DNA of 64,000 nucleotides from Henckelia pumila (Eukaryota; Streptophyta; Magnoliopsida; Lamiales; Gesneriaceae): contig NC_133120.1 in NCBI RefSeq assembly GCF_033568475.1, positions 167,493,991 to 167,557,990 on the forward strand, in the 5' to 3' direction. Shown in pieces: positions 23,601 through 35,800 of this stretch. The notes under the pieces are model-generated. The model ran no database searches. It was not told where the DNA came from and saw only the letters and a list, made by a program, of their open reading frames with translations. The stretch's first letter is position 1. Every line of letters begins with the position of its first letter. The translations under genes and the position numbers were made by a program.

Positions 23601-24950
23601 AATTATATGATTGAGTTTCCGGACCAACTTGGCGCATTACTTTCCAGTGGAGACATAAGAAAGGTTTCGCTTCATCTCTAAGCTATTAAATTATAAATTT
23701 CTTCCAAAATTTGAAATGATACACAACCATGGATTTCAAGTCACTCAACAATGTTATACTATACGGTACTGCTTGGTGTATTGGATTAGGTCCAATATAA
23801 ATTAATAATCCAGTAATATCTTTTGTTTGGTTCATATACAATAAAATCAGGTCCATACCATAAGTCCGTTATAATTATTTATAATCTATGTACAATACAT
23901 CATTCGTTCTCAGCGTGATAATTTTAAAACAACCGCAGCCCAATGAAAATTTACATCGTTGCCCTGATATTTTCCGCACAGAAGGGAGAATGAAATCTTC
24001 TTCAATTCGGAAGCAATCGAATTGTGAGGTGAAGTGTAATTTTTGCTTTCTCCATCCGAAAGATAGATAAATCTTTTTATTTTTCTTTAAATTTTTTAAT
24101 TTTTAAAACAAATTTTCTTAGATAGAAGTGAATCGTTATAAGAACTGTGAATTTTCTTTCAAATATGTTAATGTTACATAGATTTATTCAATTTCTTATA
24201 TCTTTGCAGTTTGTTTGAGGAAGTGGAACGACGTACATACAAATTGTATTTGGACCAAAACTTATAATTTAAATAATAATTCAAAAAGTAATTAATTTTG
24301 ATTATTTTTTAAGAAATAAAACATATAATTATTGAATGCAAACTTATTTTATTCTCTACTTTATTTTTAAAAAAATTATTTAATCATTTTTTCTTTCATT
24401 AAACCAACCTGCATCAATATAATTTACGTGCGTCTAGCTAGATATTTAAAATGACAATTTTAGCTTTTAAAAAATGACAATTTTAGTTACCAACAAATTT
24501 GAACATTAACTTTGTTTAGATATTATTAAAAAGCAGTTGTAATTAAGCATATATCGTAAGAGTAATTTGGATATTATATTACAATACACAAATTTAATCC
24601 ATGTTTTTAAAATCATACCAAACACCATACATATTATCATAGTATCTTATTGATCCCTATATTTCATCTGTTTATCACTCATATTATACATTCTTCTTCA
24701 TCTCATAACGTATACCAAGCGGTACCTAAACATATAAAATATATATAGCGTATAACTTACAAGTCTTATTTCGGTCAACAAACATATATAGTTTATGCAA
24801 GATACAAATAAATATATATATACATATATAATACTAGACCATCCAATACAAATATGAAATACCCCTTTAATTGAAAAACAAGAAACGATCCAAATGAAGC
24901 AAAATGGGATACAAATAAATTAAAAACCCAAGATTTTATATATATAGTTG
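23601..24950. other. Intergenic, AT-rich
   Basis: No gene, TIR pair or LTR recognised. The segment next to 24950 is the 3' flank of the PR-10 gene. Confidence 0.4.
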
Positions 24951-25564
24951 TCAAGTATAGGCATGAGGGTGTGCCATGAGATAAGCTTCAACAACCTCAT
25001 ACATGCCAATGGCTCTATCTTTCCCATGCTCGATGTGCTCTTCCTTGATCTCCACATTCTCTTTCGCAAAGTATTCGCTTGTTATCTTGCACACACATCC
25101 GTCGAACCCATACGCCTCGAACTTGACATCGTAAATTATTTGATCTAGCTTGTCCATCAATGCATCTCCTTCTATAAAAGTGTATTTACACCGGAAGTTC
25201 TCTTCATCGATTTCGTCGATCCTATGCTTCACATATCTAAATGGGCTAGCTACCAGAATCATGTATAGAAACCGAAAAAAAAAATTAAAATCGAATAAAC
25301 TTTAAGATTAATTGACTCACGTGACCAGCTAGCTAACGTATATATAGTTGTTCAATTCATATATATATATGATCCCTAACCTTCGGTGAAGTTCAATTGT
25401 TTGATCGTCCCGGGCTCGCCGTTTCCTTGAAGAAATTCGATGCTCTTGATGGAGGAGAACATGAGTTTCGGGGCGAGGTTGTGGGAATCCAAGATCAAGG
25501 CCTTGAACATCCTACTCGGGGTGACCTTTGTCTTGAAGGATTGGGACACTTTGATGACACCCAT
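24951..25564 (-). CDS. PR-10 / Bet v 1-like protein, copy 1
   Basis: Two exons, 25381-25564 (184 bp) and 24951-25249 (299 bp), with a 131-bp GT-AG intron, give 160 residues, the normal PR-10 length. The start is MGVIKVSQSFKTKV. The glycine-rich P-loop is GNGEPGTIK near residues 47-55. The intron falls after FTE, in the conserved PR-10 position. Exon 2 runs SPFRYVKHRIDEID... and ends in the amphipathic helix KDRAIGMYEVVEAYLMAHP. Proteins of this cytosolic family have a hydrophobic cavity that binds cytokinins, flavonoids and similar ligands. Some relatives are norcoclaurine synthases or major latex proteins. The ligand here is unknown. The frame is intact and the gene is probably functional. 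Confidence 0.92.
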
Positions 25565-27719
25565 AGTTTTTTCTTTTTCTCTAAAATCAAAATGAAACAA
25601 GATATTGATTGTTAGCAGAATTGGAGAGCTTTAATTAGTTTGAGAGAGAAGAGAGATGGGTTCTTGAAGTTTGGTGATTTTGAGGGAAAAAAAAAGACTT
25701 GGTGGGATAGGAATGAAGTGTATGCAACACAAAAGTCTTCAAGTCCCCACTTGAAAAGTAATATTTCTTCTACTGTTTTTGACTAGTTCAAAATTTGTTT
25801 GGGTCCATTACGCTATCTTTCTGTCATACTAACTTCAAAATAGTATAATTTTTGCATGAAATTCAAAATACATCTCTAACTCATTAACTCTAAATTTTAC
25901 ACTAAAAAAAATATTCTCGAAATATTTTTTATTATTTTATTCACAGCAACTAATTTATTTCACAAAATATTTTTAAACACCATAATTAAAATATCAATAA
26001 TACCTAAAATAATTTCTATATAGATATTAATTAGAAATATTGATGAATTAAAATTTTAAATTAAATCTATTTTAGGAGATATTTTTTTTTTTTGAAATTC
26101 TAAAATTTAATTTCGTTATTTAAATACTTAAAATTCTTAATTAATTGAATATAAATAATTAACTATTAAAAACATTAAAATCACACGTAAAAATAATCTG
26201 AATAAATCAAAATGTAAATTAATTTAGTTGATTATTGAATAAATTAAAATTTTAAAATAAATAATTAAAAATTTATATAATAATATAATTAAATTATTAA
26301 TAAAGAATCTTAATATTTATTATAATAAAAAAATAAAAACAAAAAACAAAAAAAAGGGGAAGAAATAGCGTAGCTACAATGTAACACCAAATTTGATGCA
26401 ACAATGTAGCAATACACCAACCCAGCACCAAAATTAGCGCTGAGTTGAAGGTTCAATTCAAACACCAATTTGGCATGGTGCGTGATTGGAGAAGCCCTTA
26501 ATAAGCCTACCCACATGATATTCTCTACTTCAACGTTTGATTAAAAATTGCATCATTGGGAAATTGTTGATTTTGCTTGATAATACATTAGTCTTCATTT
26601 CCTTGCATGTCCCCAATAAATAGATTGATGTGGAAAATGAAGCACACAAGTATTTGATGTCAATCGTAAACTGTAGAAGACCGCAGTTGCTTATTTGGTT
26701 TGAAATTACATCAAAAATTAATTAAATGCTAAAACTGATCGTCAATGATTCTTGCCTTCTAATTGAAAAACATGGTTGGATTCACACTTTTATACAGTTC
26801 TCTATAATATTATGACATTATTGATTTGTCTGTCCAATTCATTGTTACAAGTTATCTTTGAAATTACAAAATTATCTCAGTAATTGAAAGATCTTTTCAT
26901 TCGAATAGTTTTGTAATTTCAAAGTAACGTATGATCGTATGTGTAATTTTCATTGTACATATAACATTTTTCTACGTAAAAACTATAAATCAATTAAGGA
27001 CGATGGGAGATACCTAGTAACGTAACAATAATTTTCGATCAGAGTGGTCGAATTCAATAGATTTAAAAATTTGTACAATAAATATCATATATTAACTTTA
27101 TATGTTTTTTTACAATAAAACTCTCCTAAATTTCATGCTTTGAAAATAATGAATAATATTTCATTATCAACTGTATCAAACACATAATGTACCAAAAAAT
27201 TATTTGATCATATTTCAACTGATTACGAAGTGATGTTTTAATAATTTTCAATACTAAAAAATGCTCTCTACAATTGCAGTTACAATGGATATATTACAAT
27301 GCCAATTTTCAAGTAAATATATCAAATGAAATAATTTATGTTTTTTCTATTAAACGATCTTTTTAACAATCTCGCTATTAATTTTTGCGAAATCAGAAAA
27401 TTGATTGATACTTCATATCTCAAATAAATGTATGATGCATGTTGGTGCTCAAGATGCGTTAACTTTATTAAAAAGAAATCAGATGATAAAACTGAGCAAA
27501 CTGAAATAATTTTTCTTATCATAAGTAAAAAAAAATGAATTTGATGGATCAAAACATACTATACATGACAAAAAATTTGTGTTCATCTAGTTAAAAGGAT
27601 ATATGTTTAAATCTCTGAAAATCTGTCATTTCATAAAATCTTTCAAAACGATATTAGTTAAGATGATATTTTTTCAGTGATAGTCAAGATGAATGTGACT
27701 CTTTTGTTATTGAGAAGGA
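25565..27719. other. Intergenic, PR-10 upstream region
   Basis: The first few hundred bases are the presumed promoter; no convincing TATA box is seen. The rest is very AT-rich. A segment near 26370-26510 ending ATTGGAGAAGCCC may be one end of an old MITE, but I found no partner. Confidence 0.4.
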
Positions 27720-28054
27720 GGTTGTGACCGCTTAATTCGGTATTAAAAATAATTACTGTCAAGCGTACCAGGTCAAGTTATAATAAGTGGACAATGAGTC
27801 CAAGTATCGATCCCACAGAGACTGTAGTCAATTATCAAGAATTAATTATATAGCTTAATCTAGACAAAAGTAATAAAGAAGATTTAGATTGAATAAAAAT
27901 AAGAATTAAAAATAAGATCTGCTTAAGAAATAAGAATTAAAATATCTGAAAATAAATTTAATTAAATTGAGACAACCAAGACACACGCAAGTACCAAAAA
28001 AATTATGCAAATAAGTGAAAAATCTAGGATCCAGATTTAATCTTAAATCACGGT

Positions 28055-29589
28055 TGTTGGGATCGGTTCAGAGGGTAGAGGGGGGGGGGGGGTGAATACA
28101 CTCTGAAACTTTTCTTCTTCTACTTTTGAAATGATCAAGTGAGGTTTAGTTCACTTAATCTGTTTTCTCAACTTCTAAAACGATTTGAACAACTTAAATA
28201 GTGCGGAAATAGTTCAGAGGTTTTAGTGATGCAAAGTTTATAATGCAATGTATGAGCAGAAAGTAAGATAAATAGCAGTAAAGACTAAGGCACGATTTAT
28301 GGAAGTTCGAAGGCTTAATCCTTCTACGTCTCCCCTTCTTCCACTTAGGAAGGAATTCACTAGAAGACTTTGGTTATTACAACGTCTTGTAATACACCCA
28401 CTTCAGACTTAGGACTTATCCAATGCCTAATCCGAAACTCCTAGATTTACACAGATAAGATTCTCAGTTCTTATCAGACTGGTGGAAGCTTTCAGAGTAG
28501 CTTCAATTCTCTTCAACAATGTGTATAGTTGAGTTGAGCTTCTCAAACTGCAGAGCGGTCGAGAGGCTTGAAAACCCTAGGATGATCCTTGACGATCAGA
28601 TATGTGAACTGTAGGCGAGGGTTTATTTGAGCAGCAGATGAGTGATCTTGTAAGTGTGCTCAAGTATATCAGATGAGGACTTCTGATATTATTCAAGTGA
28701 TTGAGTTGATTGAGATTTTTCTGAAATGCTTGTCTCTTTTTTTTTTTTTTTTTGTTGTAGACGTTGTTATCACTTCTTGAGCAATCTTCCCTTTATATAG
28801 GTCAATCATCAACGTCTTTATTTTGAACGTTCTGATGCTGCATTGAATGCACATTTAATGCTCATAAATGCATTGATGATTCTGCATGAAGATCGTACAC
28901 TGCAGACAACTTCCAGGGTCCAAAACTGGAATAAACGGTCGAATGCTTTATCTGTAGTCATTCTGTGTTTTTTGCCATTTTGGTGCAACCTGTTGTCTCG
29001 ATTGCAGGAGTCAACATATCTTCTGACACGCCGGTTCTGCTTTTAATAAAAGATCTTGCAAAGAACATCTTGTCACAGGTACTTGTCTTGAGATATCCTG
29101 ATAGGCAGTTGGCATTCTACCTGTAGAGATATTTGTCCTCTGCTGGTTTGAATAACCAGTCGATAAGCTTGTGACTTCAACCGGTCGAGAGACAAAGGCG
29201 GTTGACAAGCTTCCGGTAGATAGATTTATCTTCTGCTGGTTTTGATAGTCAGTCGATAGGCTTGTGACTTCAGCCGGTCGAGAGACAAAGGCGGTTGACA
29301 AGCTTCCGGTAGATAGATTTATCTTCTGCTGGTTTTGATAGTCAGTCGATAGGCTTGTGACTTCAGCCGGTCGAGAGACAAAGGCGGTTGACAAGCTTCC
29401 GGTAGATAGATTTATCTTCTGCTGGTTTTGATAGCCAGTTGATAGGCTTGTGACTTCAGCCGGTCGAGAGCAAAGGCGGTGGACAGGCTTCCGGTAGAAG
29501 TTGTAGTAGATTCCTGAAATACAATGGTTGGCAGCACATTCCTATACAATGAGTTGTTGTTTGTTATCACCAAAATATCGGATTCAACA
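28055..29589 (-). repeat. 3' LTR of Sirevirus-like element
   Basis: On the minus strand it begins TGTTGAATCCG and ends CCGATCCCAACA. It contains a G run of 13, a T run of 17, a TATATAAAGGG core promoter at about 28788-28798 and the 93-bp tandem repeats. Confidence 0.95.
29130..29505 (-). repeat. 93-bp tandem repeats in 3' LTR
   Basis: About four units of 93 bp, the middle two identical and the outer ones diverged. Each carries one CGGTCGAGAG and most a CGGTTGAC. Confidence 0.92.
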
Positions 29590-29590
29590 A

Positions 29591-29603
29591 TTTCCCCCTT
29601 TTT
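29591..29603 (-). other. Polypurine tract
   Basis: AAAAAGGGGGAAA immediately before the 3' LTR on the minus strand. A 14-bp duplicate of it lies at 29877-29890 inside the accessory ORF. Confidence 0.8.
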
Positions 29604-29753
29604 GGTGATGACAAAACTTAAGTGCTCCAAGAACAATATGAAATCATTAAAATGAACTTCATTGAGAGAATGAATTTCATTAAGTACAATAAGCATTTTT
29701 ATTACACCTACAAAAAAAATACAGCTGCGATAAGTAAAAAAGAGATAAGTTGT

Positions 29754-32519
29754 TCATCTTTTGAACCAACTGGCTCCTCCTGACCTATCGCCTTCTCTTC
29801 TTCTTCTGTCGGCCTCTTCTTTTCTTCTGGACTCTTCTTCACGTCTTCTTGCCTCTGCTGCTCTACGTTGCTCTTCTTCCCCCTTTTTGGCATCACCTTG
29901 GTTGAGTCGAAGGATGACCTCAGTGAGTTGAGTGCCAAGGCAGGCTTGCATAGTGTCCATTTTTGCATCGATTTGAGCAAGTAGAGTGGCTTGCATAGTG
30001 TCCATCCGATCATTCAATTGCTTATGAAGGCGGTTTTCGGATCGGATAACTTGTTCAGAGACGGTAGAGAGCGTGTTGATTTGAGTGCGATGATGATTAG
30101 TGATCTCTGTGGACAGACGAGCAAGGTCTCGAGACACGGTCTCGAAATGCCGAATCATCGTCTGGCGTGAATTATCGACCGATAAGGATGAGTTTGTTAT
30201 GTCTTGAGAGAAGGACCTAACCGTTTGCATGAGCTCATGAAGCCGATTTATCAAGGTATGATCTAGAGCTGCGGCCATGGCTTCAATTAAAGAATCATCA
30301 GTCTGAAGCATTTGCCCTTCTGGGTCATTTCTTGGTGCAACCGGGCTAGACTCACGATGATGTGGTGCGGGTGAACTGGCTGGAGAGCTACCCGATGGAC
30401 CTTCCAATAATGGTACAGTTGGAGATATAATAGTTTCGACTGCAGCCAATATGGTTGGTGGAGTACCAGGATCAGCACTTGGTTCATCCATAATGAGATC
30501 TTCCATAAACTTTTCAGTAGATGGAGACGGTTGAAGTGCTGGATCAGCATCAGTCACTTGCTGTTCTGAAGATGCAGGTGATACAATAGTGCTTGATATC
30601 TCCGATGGGGGCACTGTTGCTTCACTACTGCAAGGAGCCTCTGTCACATAAGTGACAGGTATCTCTTGTGCAACCACTTCTAAAACATCTTGTGAATGAC
30701 CGGGAGAAGTGTGAGTGGTCGTCACTGGAGAGGAGTGAGCAATCACAACTGCTTCCGGTTGAGTAACTGCTTGGACTGCGGTTGAGGAGGGGTCGATCGA
30801 TGAAGATGCTGCCACACTCGATCTTAAAGCAGATGATTGAAAGAGGTCAGCAGTGATGAGATCGGTCAGAATCCCATCTGAAGAAGGGAGAGCATAGACG
30901 TCTTCTTCACCCTGATCTTGGGTGAGAAAGGTTTTCATCATCACTTGTGCTTCCAGCACATAAGCTTGTAAACAGGCTGCTGAAGCTGGTGTTTTGACAT
31001 TGTTTAGAGCTTGGAAGTGCTGAAGTAATTGAGTGATTTGACGTAGACTATCCTGTAGTCCAGTCAAAATCACAAAGTCATCGGCAGCGGTAGGACTCTT
31101 GGATTTGAAATTCTTGACACGCTCATTAATTAGCAGAGATAGCAGGCTTCCTCGAAGCTTCAAGTCTATGAGATGTCTTCTTCCCAGAGCCTCCACGATG
31201 TCTTCAGTATCAGCAAATAGAAGCATCTTCTGCTCAATGACGTTGAGAGATTTCCATTTGGGAAATATTTGAGCGAGTGTCAAGTGAGTGCGGGAGTGAT
31301 GCCATCTGTCAAAACGTTGTAGATGATGCTTGACAGTACGGAGCACGTGAGAGATGATCATATTGAGTTCTATCGTAGCTGCTGGTTGAGCCTTGGGTAT
31401 GTAGATCATCACACCTTTCCCTTTGTCTTTGGGATCAGCTAGAGTGACCTCAGGAGCTGATGAGGCACCTTCCCGGATTATCACACCTTTTGTAGGACGA
31501 GGAGCAGTAGAAGCAACAACGGTAGTAGTCTCGACCGTTGGCAGGATAGGAGCAAGTCCAGAAAGGGACTTTAGCTTCTTGTGCTGCCTCTTCTTCTCGC
31601 CTGCAGGCGTGGATGACACAGCTGCTTTGGAGACCGTCGGGGATGACTTGCTGAAAGCTTGAATCAGTGGAACATTCTCACGTGATTCATCTTCAGAGTC
31701 AGATTCGATGATCAGTTGACGCTTGGCAGACTTTTTGGTATGGACTGGTTTGACCACGACCGGAACCGTTGAAAGCGGTTGAGGGATAGCAATAACCTTT
31801 GCGGTTGAGGGCAAGGTGTCGACCGCAGTCTCTTTCTTGTTCAGGAATTTGAGAATCGTAGACTTGTTGAGCCATTTGGTGGGATGCAGAGGCTCAGTCT
31901 TGGAAAAGTCCACTCCAAGGATGCCCAAGATGTGGCAGATTTGCAAAGCAAATCCCTCGGATTGCCCTTTGCCCCTGATCATTTCACATAGAATATTGAA
32001 CAGAATGTCTGACCAGTTTACGTTGATCTTGGAGGCAATACAAGCCATGTATTGAAATTTCTCCAGCGTCACCTTGTCGTAAGATCCAGCCTTGGCCAGA
32101 AGATTCTTGGCCACGATATTAGTCAGTAGCCTGAATGGAGCTTTGAGAGATGTCTTCTGGGCCGGCAGTTTGATCGGAGCATCAGTAGTTGAGAACTCCT
32201 TCAACCAATAAGAGCAGTTACCATCTGGAAGATCCGTGCATTTTGTCAAACCCCTGGAGGGCAGATCAAATGTGCTGGCGAAGAACTTCTGATTGAAGGA
32301 GTAGACCTCTGTCTTGATCAAGCATTTGATAGTCCCATGCTCGATTTGAGCGGTTGCGAAGAACTCCTTCAAAACAGGCAAATCGCAGATGGCGCTGCAT
32401 TCCAGAAATTTCTTCAGTCCAGAGGCTTCAAGCATGGTGAAGACCTCAGATATTCCTGCGTTGTTTGCCTTAACAACGGAATCAAAGTTGATTGCGAGGC
32501 AAGTCTTCTGGATCGACAT
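29754..32519 (-). CDS. Sirevirus accessory ORF downstream of pol, no clear envelope features
   Basis: An open frame of 921 residues from the ATG at 32519 (MSIQKTCLAINFDSVV); the frame is open upstream to 32753, but the better start follows a TATA box. Residues 1-230 look globular and resemble N-terminal domains of unassigned plant transposon proteins. The middle (about 240-650) is Ser/Thr/Pro-rich with basic patches (KKSAKRQ, KKRQHKK). About residues 740-870 have heptad-like spacing that suggests a coiled coil. The C-terminus is a Glu/Arg/Lys tail. I see no signal peptide, convincing membrane anchor or furin site, so the usual label envelope-like is by position only. Function is unknown; a nucleic-acid-binding or Gag-like role is possible. 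Confidence 0.6.
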   Translation of the reverse strand: MSIQKTCLAINFDSVVKANNAGISEVFTMLEASGLKKFLECSAICDLPVLKEFFATAQIEHGTIKCLIKTEVYSFNQKFFASTFDLPSRGLTKCTDLPDGNCSYWLKEFSTTDAPIKLPAQKTSLKAPFRLLTNIVAKNLLAKAGSYDKVTLEKFQYMACIASKINVNWSDILFNILCEMIRGKGQSEGFALQICHILGILGVDFSKTEPLHPTKWLNKSTILKFLNKKETAVDTLPSTAKVIAIPQPLSTVPVVVKPVHTKKSAKRQLIIESDSEDESRENVPLIQAFSKSSPTVSKAAVSSTPAGEKKRQHKKLKSLSGLAPILPTVETTTVVASTAPRPTKGVIIREGASSAPEVTLADPKDKGKGVMIYIPKAQPAATIELNMIISHVLRTVKHHLQRFDRWHHSRTHLTLAQIFPKWKSLNVIEQKMLLFADTEDIVEALGRRHLIDLKLRGSLLSLLINERVKNFKSKSPTAADDFVILTGLQDSLRQITQLLQHFQALNNVKTPASAACLQAYVLEAQVMMKTFLTQDQGEEDVYALPSSDGILTDLITADLFQSSALRSSVAASSSIDPSSTAVQAVTQPEAVVIAHSSPVTTTHTSPGHSQDVLEVVAQEIPVTYVTEAPCSSEATVPPSEISSTIVSPASSEQQVTDADPALQPSPSTEKFMEDLIMDEPSADPGTPPTILAAVETIISPTVPLLEGPSGSSPASSPAPHHRESSPVAPRNDPEGQMLQTDDSLIEAMAAALDHTLINRLHELMQTVRSFSQDITNSSLSVDNSRQTMIRHFETVSRDLARLSTEITNHHRTQINTLSTVSEQVIRSENRLHKQLNDRMDTMQATLLAQIDAKMDTMQACLGTQLTEVILRLNQGDAKKGEEEQRRAAEARRREEESRRKEEADRRRREGDRSGGASWFKR

Positions 32520-32643
32520 GATAGCTGTAGATAAGAACTCGAGCAGAGAGTAAGCAAAATCTAGAGAATAATTCGATGATGCGTTTAATACAATATGAAA
32601 GCTTTTAGCAAAGGTGAAAGATTGATATACGAATGTAAAGAAG

Positions 32644-32651
32644 TATATATA
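32644..32651 (-). promoter_or_regulatory. TATA box upstream of the accessory ORF
   Basis: TATATATA in the context CCTATATATACTTC on the minus strand, about 125 bp before the ATG at 32519. Suggests separate transcription of the accessory ORF. Confidence 0.5.
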
Positions 32652-32883
32652 GGAACCTATGGGCCATAGGGTGACGTCATGAAAAGTATTTTTGAATTTC
32701 AAAAAGTTTTGAAGAGCATAATCAAGGCGCCCAATTAATGTCATTTGGTTCAAAGCACCAAGCTGCTAGTACGAAGCCTGTCAGAGACTAGTTAAAGGCG
32801 GATGATATGCCAATATTTATGGCAACGTAACAGCTAATCTATTAATGTCATATTGACAATCATTCCCCCTAAGCACATGCATA

Positions 32884-35800
32884 CTAATTTAAATCTACTA
32901 AGCCAAGAATATTTCGAAAATATGAAAACTTAGCGTCCGGTAGAGGCTTGGTGAATATGTCTGCTGCTTGCTGATCGGTAGAGATGTATTCCAGCCTGAT
33001 TTCCTTCTTTAAGACATGATCTCGGATAAAGTGATGCCTGACATCAATGTGCTTTGTCCTAGAGTGCATCACTGGATTGTGAGTGATGGCTATGGCACTT
33101 GTATTGTCACAGTAGATTGGAGCTTCACTCGACCGAATCCCATAATCATTAAGCTGCTGTTGAATCCAGAGTATTTGAGCACAACAGCTGCCAGCAGCAA
33201 GGTATTCTGCTTCGGCGGTCGAGGTAGCAATTGATGTCTGCTTCTTACTTGACCACGAAATTAGTCTATCTCCAAGGAATTGACATGTGCCACTTGTACT
33301 TTTGCGATCAATTCTACAACCTGCATAATCTGCATCTGAATAGCCAATAAGATTAAGATTTGAATCTTTGGGATACCAAAGACCCACATTAGTAGTTCCT
33401 TTAATATATTTAATTATTCGTTTGGCGGCAATGAAATGAGATTGCTTAGGTGCTGCTTGAAATCTAGCGCATAAACAAACTGAATACATGATATCCGGTC
33501 GACTGGCAGTCAAATAAAGCAGTGAACCAATAAGGCCTCGATACATGGTTACCTCGACCGGAATTCCCCCTTCATCTTTATCAAGCTTAATTGATGTACT
33601 CATGGGGGTAGATACAGTTGAGCATTGTTCCATTCCAAACTTCTTTACCAATTCCTTGGCATACTTGGACTGATTGATGAATATTCCAGTTTCAAGTTGC
33701 TTCACTTGAAGTCCAAGAAAGAAGTTTAGCTCGCCCATCATGCTCATTTCAAACTTCTCCTTCATCAGTTTAGAGAACTTTGAGCACAACTTGGGGTTAG
33801 TTGACCCAAATATAATGTCATCAACATAAATTTGTACTAGTAACACATGATCATCTTTTACAAATTTAAACAGGGTCTTATCGACCGTTCCAATTTGGAA
33901 ATCATGTTCTAGTAAAAATTTTAGTAATGTGTCATACCAAGCACGCGGTGCTTGTTTTAATCCATAGAGAGCTTTGTCAAGTTTATAGATATATTGAGGA
34001 TGAGTAGGATTGACAAAACCTGGTGGTTGTTCAACGTACACCTCTTCTTGAAGTAGACCATTGAGGAATGCAGACTTCACATCCATTTGATAGACTTTAA
34101 AATTCTTGAAGGCTGCATAAGCAAGAAAGATGCGGATTGCTTCTAGTCTTGCAACTGGCGCGAAGGATTCCTCAAAGTCTATGCCTTCTTCTTGTCTGAA
34201 TCCTTGAGCAACAAGTCGAGCTTTGTTACGCACAACAGTGCCATGTTCATCGAGCTTGTTACGAAACACCCATCTAGTTCCAATCACATTTTGATTTTTC
34301 GGTCGAGGAACTAGATGCCAAACATTGTTGCGGGTGAATTGATTCAACTCTTCTTGCATAGCTTCAATCCAGCTGACATCTGATAGAGCTTCATCTATTT
34401 TCTTGGGCTCTACCTGAGATATGAAAGCTGCATGCAAGAATTCATTAATCATTTGACCACGTGTTTTTCGAGGAGCAGAAGGGTCACCTATGACCAACCC
34501 AGGTGGATGATCTTTGTTCCACCTAAAATAATTCCCTAAAGGGTTGTCATCAATTGGTTGATGAACGTCCTCGTTTACTGGATCATCATTGGCTGGAGGA
34601 TTGTTATCAACCGGTGGATCCACTTCTGGCCTTGTTTGATCACACCCGGTAGAGGGAACTGGATCATCCTTCTTTGGAGGATATAGATCACTGTCACTCT
34701 CTTCCTGTAGATTTGTGTTTTCCAGTCTATGACTCAGATCATTTATGCTCCCTTGAGTTTGTTCTGTACAAAGAGTAGATTCATCAAAAACAACATGAAT
34801 GGTTTCCTCGACCGTTAGTGATCTTTGATTGAACACTCGATAAGCTCTGCTAACGGCTGAGTAACCAATAAAAGTTCCTTCGTCTGCTTTGGCATCGAAG
34901 GCTGTCAAATGGTTTTTGCCATTGTTGTGGATAAAGCATTTGCACCCAAAAATTTTGAAGTATGAAATATCAGGTTTTGTGCCATTCCAGATCTCATATG
35001 GAGTTTTGTTAAATCGTTTATTAATCATAGATCTGTTTTGAGTATAGCAAGCTGTGTTAACTGCTTCTGCTCAAAGCCTTTGAGAAACATTTGAATCGGC
35101 AATCATAGTTCTGGCTGCTTCTTTTAAAGTACGGTTCCTTCTTTCAGCCACCCCATTTTGCTGTGGGGATCTAGCAGCTGACAACTCATGCTTGATTCCC
35201 TGATCATCTAGATAAGTCGTAAGAGTGGTGTTTAAAAATTCAGTCCCTTTATCACTCCTGATTCTATCTATCACAGTAGATTGTTCATTTTGCAAGCGTT
35301 TAAAAAGCTTAATCAGGTGAGGTGCGGTTTGATCTTTTGAAAAGAGAAAGATGACCCAAGTAAATCGAGAAAAGTCATCAATAACAACAAGAGCATATCT
35401 CATTCCCCCTATGCTTCTTACTGGTATAGGACCAAATAGGTCCATGTGAAGTAAGTCTAAACATTTGGAAGAAGACATACACCCTTTATTTTTAAAGGTT
35501 GCTCTCACCTGCTTTCCTAGTTGACAAGCAGGACAAACTTTGTCTTTTATAAAATCTCCTTCGGGCAGACCAGAAACCAAATCATGCTTCCTCAAGTTAA
35601 AAATGGACTTAAAATTTAGATGATTTAACCGCTTATGCCACAACCAATGTTTATCATGATGAGCAGTAAGACAAGTAGGTGAAGAAATATGTGAGCAAGA
35701 CCAGTTTACCTTGTAGGTGTTTAGGTCTCGTACACCGGTCATAAGAGTCTCACCTTTGTCATTTTTTATGAGGCAAGTGTGTTTGTGAAACTCGACCGAA

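Noticed and set aside
29011-29394. Repeat-protein-like frame in the LTRs
   Set aside because: The 93-bp tandem repeat keeps a frame open because 93 is divisible by three; it is LTR DNA and appears in both LTRs.
29130-29505. CRISPR-like array
   Set aside because: The whole 93-bp unit repeats with no unique spacers, in a plant LTR.
29754-32753. Calling the accessory ORF an envelope glycoprotein
   Set aside because: No convincing signal peptide, glycoprotein cysteine pattern or membrane anchor; the hydrophobic stretch lies upstream of the likely start codon.
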